A stretch of 18,662 nt of DNA from Eubacteriales Family XIII. Incertae Sedis bacterium (GTDB lineage: Bacteria; Bacillota; Clostridia; Peptostreptococcales; Anaerovoracaceae). The notes beneath the pieces were generated by a model that saw only the letters and a list, made by a program, of their open reading frames with translations, made no database searches and was not told the origin of the DNA. This document shows, piece by piece, positions 14,131-18,662 of this stretch. Position numbers and translations under genes: made by a program. Numbering within the stretch: position 1 is the stretch's first letter; the number at the start of each line of letters is the position of its first letter. Location of the stretch: positions 1 through 18,662 of the forward strand of contig JAISZM010000160.1 of NCBI GenBank assembly GCA_031269205.1. Reading direction: 5' to 3'.

Positions 14131-14790
14131 TCAAGCGACGGCGGCTTTCGTGTCGCTCTCAGCGCCATAGTGATATTTCTTTGAAACGGAGCGCTCGATG
14201 GCTATGAGTATGAGGTTCGCGGCAATCGCGAGACCGGCCGCGAGCAACGTGCCCCACGCTATCTTGACGGCGCTCTCAGTGCGGAGTCCATCGAAAAGTA
14301 TCGTGCCGATACCGCCCGCTCCTATGACGGCGGCTATCGTAGCTATCCCTATCGTCGAGATGACGGACAGATGAATGCCCGCGAGCATGACGGGAAAGGC
14401 GAGGGGCAGACGCACCTTCGTCAGCACGTCACGTCCCGTCATACCCATGCCAACGGCCGCCTCCACGACGAGCGGATCGACGGAATTGAGGCCCGCGATA
14501 AAATTCCGTATGAGCAGGAACTGGTTGTATACGACGAGGACGAGTATCGCCGTGTCCATGCCGAGACCCGTTACAGGTATGAGCAGAGCGAACAGCGCAA
14601 GGCTCGGAATGGCGTAGACGGCTCCAAACATCCTGACCGTTATGCGAGCGGCCTTATCGGAACGCATGACTATGAGGGTGACTACGGCAGCTATGACGAT
14701 TGAAATAATCAGCGTCAGACCGACTATCTGCAGATGGCGTATGAACGCCTCCTCTAGTTTGTACCCATATTTTGCGGCGTATTCTATCAT
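14131..14790 (-). CDS. quaternary-amine-type ABC transporter permease (second permease of the operon)
   Basis: Inner-membrane subunit of a glycine betaine/carnitine/choline-type importer (OpuCB/OpuCD, YehW/YehY family). The 219-residue product is almost entirely hydrophobic, with about five to six membrane segments. It carries the ATPase-coupling EAA loop (VEAAVGMGMTGRDVLTKVRLPLAFPVM, around 110-136) and the family motif VIGAGGIGTILFDGL. The start ATG overlaps the ATPase stop by 4 nt (ATGA), so translation is coupled and ATPase and permease are made together. It is the last gene of the transporter operon. Permeases with binding protein and channel on separate chains are usual in this family. 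It resembles the permease at 17741-18457, with which it probably forms a heterodimer. Confidence 0.9.
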   Translation of the reverse strand: MIEYAAKYGYKLEEAFIRHLQIVGLTLIISIVIAAVVTLIVMRSDKAARITVRMFGAVYAIPSLALFALLIPVTGLGMDTAILVLVVYNQFLLIRNFIAGLNSVDPLVVEAAVGMGMTGRDVLTKVRLPLAFPVMLAGIHLSVISTIGIATIAAVIGAGGIGTILFDGLRTESAVKIAWGTLLAAGLAIAANLILIAIERSVSKKYHYGAESDTKAAVA

Positions 14791-15521
14791 CGTTTCCCCA
14801 ACAACTCTTCGACGAACTTTCCGGCCGGGGCTCTCATTATGGCGTCCGGCGTGTCGTACTGTACGGCTTTTCCGTTGTGCATGATGAGAATGCGCGTAGC
14901 TAGCTTGAAGGCCTCAGAGATGTCGTGTGTCACGAACAGATAGGTCTTTCTGCTCTCTCGGTGGATGGCCATAAGCTCGTCCTGAAGCGTCGCCCTGTTG
15001 ATCGCGTCAATCGCGCCGAAGGGTTCGTCAAGAAGCATGACGACGGGGTCAACCGCGAGAGCTCGCGCGAGTCCGACGCGCTGCTGCTGGCCACCCGATA
15101 ATTGCGACGGAAATCTGTCGCGGTATTCGTCGGGGTCAAGGTTGACGAGTTTCAAAAGTTTGTCCACCCTCTCGTCTATCCTCGCCGCGTCCCATTTCAG
15201 TATCCTCGGGACAGTAGCGATATTGCCCTTGACGGTCATATGCGGAAATAAACCAACCTGTTGGATCACGTAGCCGATGCCGCGCCGGAGTTGCACAGGA
15301 TCCTTTTCCGCTATGTTCACGCCTCTGAGCGCTATGCTGCCCTGATCGGGTTCGTACAGCCGGTTCACCATCTTCAGCAGCGTCGTTTTACCGCTGCCCG
15401 AGGTGCCGATAATCGCTATGAATTCACCGTCGTCCACCGTCAGATCCACGTGGTCGATCGCGTTGTAATCGGCGCCGGGGAACTTCTTCACGACGTCCTC
15501 GAAGCGCAGTATTTCAGTCAT
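14787..15521 (-). CDS. quaternary-amine-type ABC transporter ATP-binding protein without CBS domains
   Basis: Nucleotide-binding subunit that powers import through the two permeases. The 244-residue product has Walker A GTSGSGKTT (39-47), Q-loop at Gln87-88 in YVIQQVGLFPHMTV, signature LSGGQQQR (141-148), Walker B VVMLLDEP (160-167), D-loop GAID (169-172) and H-loop His198. The IQQVGLFPHMTVKGNIATVPRIL stretch is typical of the OpuCA/OpuBA/YehX group. Classical OpuA/OpuCA proteins are 380 residues or longer because of two C-terminal CBS domains that sense ionic strength or cyclic di-AMP. These are absent here: the protein ends right after the ABC domain. It begins 3 nt after the iron-sulfur protein's stop codon with only a weak ribosome binding site, so the two genes are probably translationally coupled. 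Confidence 0.93.
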   Translation of the reverse strand: MTEILRFEDVVKKFPGADYNAIDHVDLTVDDGEFIAIIGTSGSGKTTLLKMVNRLYEPDQGSIALRGVNIAEKDPVQLRRGIGYVIQQVGLFPHMTVKGNIATVPRILKWDAARIDERVDKLLKLVNLDPDEYRDRFPSQLSGGQQQRVGLARALAVDPVVMLLDEPFGAIDAINRATLQDELMAIHRESRKTYLFVTHDISEAFKLATRILIMHNGKAVQYDTPDAIMRAPAGKFVEELLGKR

Positions 15522-15524
15522 GGG

Positions 15525-16595
15525 TTACGCTCTTTTCTCTGTCTGTTGCGCCGCGGCGACATCATGCTGGAGCGCGCGCTCTCTGTCAGACAGCGACAGC
15601 GCGCCCGAGGGGCAGGTCGAAACGCAAACGCCACAGCCGACACAGAGTGACGTATCGGCGCTCGCCTTGCCGCGACCGGAGAGGTCGCTCTCATCGAACA
15701 CGCCAAAACCGCATCTGCCGAGGCAGATGCCGCAGCCGATGCACGTGTCGGTATTCAGCGAAACGATGTGCTTGCTCTCAGGCCAGACCGGGCCGCTTCC
15801 CCTGCGCTCCCGAGCGCGGAACAGGTAACAGCAGTCGTTACAGCAGTTACATACGCCCCACGGATTCGCCGTGTGCACGAGTCCAGCCCGGTCAGCCGCC
15901 GTAACGACGGCCTTCGCCTCACGAGAGGAAATCGGGCGCGATACGCCTCTATCGGGGTATGAATTCGGCCCGCTGTGATAACTGAGACAAACGAGGGTCG
16001 GCTTTTCGCAGTCCCCTTTGAGCGATCTGCAGTCGCAGTCCGTCAGGTAGGCCTGTCTGCCGTCCCCGTCGTTGTCCTCGATGTATTGGAGCGCCTCGTC
16101 CAGCGTCAGAATGTTTTCGTCCGTGGGCTTACCACCTTCGGCGTCCCAATCCAGCCCGTCGTAGTACGCGTCGAAATACCATCCCTCGATGGCATTGCGC
16201 GAGACCTCGGGCAGGGCGCGCCATTCATCCTGCTCCTTTATCGCGAAGATGTCGAGGCGTCCGTAGAAATCCGACAGGCGGTAACGATTCTCGCCGCCCG
16301 CATATGACAGTATACCGCGGGAGTAAGAATCTGAGATAAATCCCCTGACCTCATCGTCCGATACGGGAGGAATACCCTCGAGCGACATGAACGACAGGTC
16401 TGTATCGGTCAGCGGACACGAGAGAGCGAGCGCCACATCGTGCAAGGTAAACGTTCCGTCCGCGCTGATATCGAGGTCGGCTATGACGCGCTGTTCAAGC
16501 GGCGTCACAATAGCGTCGATATCCCACGCGGCCACGTTCGGCACTTTGAAGCGCTCAAAAAATCTTTCTCTGTCCCCGCAACCGCTCTGTTCCAT
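15525..16595 (-). CDS. multi-cysteine 4Fe-4S protein embedded in the ABC transporter operon
   Basis: Cytoplasmic iron-sulfur protein of 356 residues, function not known. Residues 30-145 look like a helical, possibly winged-helix domain (YRLSDFYGRLDIFAIKEQDEWRALP). The middle part has CDCR (C187, C189), C196, C203, then a dense cluster CNCCNDCC (C249, 251, 252, 255, 256), enough for one or two extra clusters. The C-terminal part is a dicluster ferredoxin: C285/288/291/295 (CIGCGICLGRC, followed by Gly rather than Pro) and C318/321/324/328 (CVGCGVCVSTCP). There is no signal peptide or membrane helix. Proteins of this general layout (wHTH-like part, CxC, CNCC, dicluster ferredoxin) occur in strict anaerobes, mostly uncharacterised. 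It lies between the binding-protein and ATPase genes, in the same direction, 3 nt before the ATPase. It may be a redox partner for metabolism of the imported amine, or a redox regulator. Both are inference. Confidence 0.85.
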   Translation of the reverse strand: MEQSGCGDRERFFERFKVPNVAAWDIDAIVTPLEQRVIADLDISADGTFTLHDVALALSCPLTDTDLSFMSLEGIPPVSDDEVRGFISDSYSRGILSYAGGENRYRLSDFYGRLDIFAIKEQDEWRALPEVSRNAIEGWYFDAYYDGLDWDAEGGKPTDENILTLDEALQYIEDNDGDGRQAYLTDCDCRSLKGDCEKPTLVCLSYHSGPNSYPDRGVSRPISSREAKAVVTAADRAGLVHTANPWGVCNCCNDCCYLFRARERRGSGPVWPESKHIVSLNTDTCIGCGICLGRCGFGVFDESDLSGRGKASADTSLCVGCGVCVSTCPSGALSLSDRERALQHDVAAAQQTEKRA

Positions 16596-16601
16596 ATCGG
16601 T

Positions 16602-16607
16602 ATTATA
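16602..16607 (-). promoter_or_regulatory. perfect TATAAT -10 immediately upstream of the iron-sulfur protein gene (leaderless candidate)
   Basis: The complement of 16602-16607 is TATAAT, 6 nt before ATG 16595, so a start at or next to the A of ATG is expected. The 49-nt gap after the binding-protein gene shows neither a Shine-Dalgarno close to the ATG nor a good -35. It could be an internal operon promoter giving a leaderless message for the 4Fe-4S protein, ATPase and last permease. Confidence 0.45.
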
Positions 16608-16644
16608 CTACAATAACTCACCGATGAAATTATTCTCTACCACC

Positions 16645-17658
16645 TTATATTTTGTCCTTTATCGAGTCGTAGAACGTTTTCGCCACCTCGGCATACTCTT
16701 TGCCGTTGATGTCCACTTCGGCGTTGAGCTGCGTTATCGTCGGCGTGTCTATAAGGGCGTCAACCTTGTTCAGGATATCCGCGATGGCGGGATAAGCATC
16801 GAGCGCTTCTGCGCGCACGACGGGAGCGATGTTGTAGGGCGGCCACACGTGCTTGTCGTCCTCAAGCAGGACAAATCCCGATTCGACAAGGTTGCCTTCC
16901 GTCGTGTAGGCGGGCGCGGCGTCGCCCTCGCCGTTCTTCATGGCCGAGTATTTGAGAGCGTTATCGATGACGGTCGAGGACTCCCAGTCGAAGGATCCGT
17001 AGACTTTTTCAAGCGCGGGTATACCGTCCTCCCGCTCGTCAAACTCTCCCTGCGACAGGAAACGTATATCCTTCGCGTTTTCCTGCAGGTCAGAGATGTT
17101 TTTGACGCCGTACTTGTCGGAAGTCTCCTTGGTCACGACGAGTCCCTGGCCGTCGTTCGCCGGCGCGTAATCGAGCCAAATGAGGCCGAACTGGTTCGCG
17201 TACTCATCCTTTACCGTGTCGTAGACCTTCTGCGGATCGGTCTCGAGCGGCAGCTGAAGTATGGAGAGCAGGCCCGTACCCGTGTACTCGGGATAGAGGT
17301 CTATCTCGTCGTCAACGAGAGCCGTGTGTACGGCGGAACTCGCAAGGCTGAACTTGCGCTCGACGGGTATGCCGCCCTTGTCCTCGAGAGCGAGGGCATA
17401 GAGTTCACCGAGTATGAGGTTTTCCGTGAAATCCTTCGTGCCGATGCGGACGGGTTCGCCCGTGGCGTTCGCACCGGCGACGTCTTCATCCGAAGCGACC
17501 TCGTCGGTCGCGTTCTCATCCGCTACCTGCTCGTCGACCGCGCTCTCGTCCGAACTGCCTGAGTCGCCCGAGCCGCCACAGCCCGCAAGCGCAAACGCGA
17601 ACGCAAGGGTGAGGGCAAGTATCATAATATATCTCTTTCTCTTAACAACAGGGTTCAT
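16645..17658 (-). CDS. lipoprotein substrate-binding protein of the quaternary-amine-type ABC transporter
   Basis: Extracellular solute receptor (OpuAC/OpuCC/YehZ/OsmX-type, PF04069) tethered to the outer membrane face by lipid. The 337-residue product has a lipoprotein signal peptide with lipobox LAGC (Cys27), a Ser/Asp/Glu/Ala linker (28-68), and the binding domain from VRIGTKDFTENLILGE onward. Family features are VHTALVDDEIDLYPEYTGTGL, WLDYAPANDGQGLVV, APAYTTEGNL and DDKHVWPPYNIAPVVR. These support a quaternary ammonium ligand such as glycine betaine, carnitine or choline; which one cannot be read from sequence. The ATG has AAAGGA 8 nt upstream; an internal ATG at codon 12 is a less likely start because it removes the basic residues. 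It is the second gene of the operon, 82 nt after the first permease and 49 nt before the 4Fe-4S protein. Confidence 0.93.
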   Translation of the reverse strand: MNPVVKRKRYIMILALTLAFAFALAGCGGSGDSGSSDESAVDEQVADENATDEVASDEDVAGANATGEPVRIGTKDFTENLILGELYALALEDKGGIPVERKFSLASSAVHTALVDDEIDLYPEYTGTGLLSILQLPLETDPQKVYDTVKDEYANQFGLIWLDYAPANDGQGLVVTKETSDKYGVKNISDLQENAKDIRFLSQGEFDEREDGIPALEKVYGSFDWESSTVIDNALKYSAMKNGEGDAAPAYTTEGNLVESGFVLLEDDKHVWPPYNIAPVVRAEALDAYPAIADILNKVDALIDTPTITQLNAEVDINGKEYAEVAKTFYDSIKDKI

Positions 17659-17740
17659 GGTTCGTTTCCTTTCTTTCTTACTTCAGTAACTTTTTCTGCA
17701 ATAATTGACTCCGTTTAGTGTTTATATCGCTTCTATCGGT

Positions 17741-18457
17741 TCAAGCCGCTTCCATCGCTCCTGCCGCGTGACCGTAGACCGGGCCGGACGGAAGCGGTTT
17801 GACCTCGATGTCGCGGTATCTGACGATCCTTCTTTCGAGTTTCGAGAGCAACGTGTCCGCAACGATGGACAGCGCGGCCACGGACGCGCCGCCGATGATG
17901 AGCAGATCCGGACGCAAGAGGCCAAGTCCCGTGAAAATGAGATTGCCGAAACCGCCCGCGCCGATGTACGCTGCGAGCGTCGCGCTCGCGATGACCTCTA
18001 TGGTAGCCGTCTTGACACCCGTCAGGATGAGCGGCATGGCAAGCGGGAATTTCACGCGCGTGAGCGTCATGCCCTTCGTCATGCCCATGGCTTCAGCCGT
18101 CTCGATAATGGGCGCGGGTATGCTCGCGAAAGCCTGTGTCGTGTTGATGAGCACGGGAGGTATGGCGAGAAAACTGAGCGCCACGAGGGCCGGCGCGAGT
18201 CCGATGCCGAAGATCGGCATACAGATGAACAGCACGGCGAGGCTCGGGATGATGCGAAGTGTGCTGAACAGCCCCGTAATGAAGACGCGTGCGCGTCTGT
18301 TTTTCGCACAGGCGATGCCGAGCGGTATGCCGACGACGCAGGCTATCCCTACACAAATCGCGCTGATCATGATGTGCCTCGCGAAAGCCTCCGCGTAGAC
18401 GTCGGATCTCGTCTGAAAATAAGTGATTATCTTTTCGAGAAGGTGCGCGTTGTTCAT
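17741..18457 (-). CDS. quaternary-amine-type ABC transporter permease (first gene of the operon)
   Basis: Inner-membrane importer subunit of 238 residues, same family as the permease at 14131-14790. Six hydrophobic segments are visible. The EAA coupling loop reads IETAEAMGMTKGMTLTRVKFPLAMPLI, and AYIGAGGFGNLIFTGL is the family's conserved C-terminal motif. The upstream in-frame TTG at 18496 was rejected as start: ATG 18457 has GGGGAA 5 nt upstream, and the 13 preceding codons look like leader. It opens the operon, about 122 nt downstream of the predicted transcription start. Both permeases keep an intact EAA loop, so a heterodimeric channel is likely. Confidence 0.9.
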   Translation of the reverse strand: MNNAHLLEKIITYFQTRSDVYAEAFARHIMISAICVGIACVVGIPLGIACAKNRRARVFITGLFSTLRIIPSLAVLFICMPIFGIGLAPALVALSFLAIPPVLINTTQAFASIPAPIIETAEAMGMTKGMTLTRVKFPLAMPLILTGVKTATIEVIASATLAAYIGAGGFGNLIFTGLGLLRPDLLIIGGASVAALSIVADTLLSKLERRIVRYRDIEVKPLPSGPVYGHAAGAMEAA

Positions 18458-18482
18458 ATCCGTTCCCCGGCCCGCATCTAAA

Positions 18483-18502
18483 CGCCTTTTCGACAAGAGG
18501 CG
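18483..18502 (-). promoter_or_regulatory. small hairpin in the leader of the ABC transporter operon
   Basis: On the minus strand CGCCTCTT and AAAAGGCG pair with one mismatch around a GTCG tetraloop, ending 25 nt before the first permease ATG. The tail (TTTAG) is only slightly U-rich, so it may be an attenuator or simply a leader stem. Low confidence. Confidence 0.25.
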
Positions 18503-18557
18503 CGCAACTCTCGCGACCTCGCCCCAACCGCCTCAAAGCGTCTACATTACATATAAA

Positions 18558-18567
18558 GCATATATGC
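18558..18567. promoter_or_regulatory. palindrome in the transporter operon leader, possible operator
   Basis: GCATATATGC is a perfect 10-bp palindrome about 12-20 nt downstream of the predicted transcription start, within an AT-rich stretch with further ATAT motifs. Its position suits a repressor site. No known regulator motif was recognised. Confidence 0.35.
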
Positions 18568-18585
18568 GATATAAGATTATGTTTA

Positions 18586-18615
18586 ATCATACCACGATAC
18601 TATGATATGTGTCAA
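18586..18615 (-). promoter_or_regulatory. near-consensus sigma-70-type promoter of the ABC transporter operon
   Basis: On the minus strand TTGACA (complement of 18610-18615, perfect -35), an 18-bp spacer and TATGAT (complement of 18586-18591, 5 of 6). The predicted start, near 18579, leaves a leader of about 122 nt before the first permease, long enough to hold regulatory structure. Confidence 0.75.
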
Positions 18616-18627
18616 CAGGAAATTTTG

Positions 18628-18662
18628 AAAAACGCACGGCAGAGGCCACCTCAAAATAGAGG
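18628..18662 (-). terminator. probable terminator of an upstream gene, cut by the window edge
   Basis: On the minus strand the last bases read CCTC, a TATTTT loop, GAGG, then TGGCCTCTGCCGTGCG and a run of five T. If the stem continues beyond 18662 with the complement of TGGCCTCTGCC, this is an intrinsic terminator of a minus-strand gene to the right. Only the 4-bp tip of the stem is visible. Confidence 0.4.

Noticed and set aside
16387..17562. 391-codon plus-strand open frame opposite the 4Fe-4S and binding-protein genes
   Set aside because: It spans the ends of two well-supported minus-strand genes and the gap between them, and its product has no family features. It is an artefact of codon bias.
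18458..18496. Upstream TTG start for the first permease
   Set aside because: No ribosome binding site at a suitable distance. ATG 18457 has GGGGAA 5 nt upstream and fits family N-termini.

Overview
The window reads as chromosomal DNA from an anaerobic Gram-positive bacterium. The signs are a lipobox substrate-binding protein, a TagB/TagF-type CDP-glycerol transferase, a very large wall-type surface protein and a protein carrying several iron-sulfur cysteine clusters. G+C is about mid-50s percent by eye, yet ATA is a common isoleucine codon. A member of class Clostridia (perhaps near Anaerovoracaceae) or of Coriobacteriia would fit; the sequence alone does not settle this.

Left block (1-3919, all minus strand) is a protein quality-control operon: tig, clpP, clpX and the start of lon (cut by the window edge). 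One sigma-70-type promoter lies at 3982-4011. Trigger factor folds nascent chains, ClpXP degrades unfolded and tagged proteins, and Lon supplies a second ATP-dependent protease.

Centre: divergent from tig is a 1779-residue secreted protein (4260-9599, plus strand). It has a signal peptide, InlB B-repeat-like modules, six tandem units of 88-97 residues, an MBG-like region, a strongly acidic tract, and a C-terminal anchor that resembles a sortase signal but reads SADTG instead of LPxTG. A strong hairpin terminator follows. Converging on it are a membrane-anchored HtrA-type serine protease (9755-11491) and a CDP-glycerol glycerophosphotransferase-family protein (11621-14032) with two in-frame tandem repeats. 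The second of these probably has a leaderless promoter.

Right block (14131-18457, minus strand) is a quaternary-amine/osmoprotectant-type (OpuC/YehXYZ-like) ABC transporter operon: permease, lipoprotein binding protein, a 356-residue 4Fe-4S protein, ATPase lacking CBS domains, and second permease. A near-consensus promoter lies at 18586-18615. The iron-sulfur protein sits inside the operon, 3 nt from the ATPase gene. It is the most unusual element here and suggests that import is tied to anaerobic redox metabolism rather than simple osmoprotection. No tRNA, rRNA, CRISPR array, insertion sequence or phage gene was seen.
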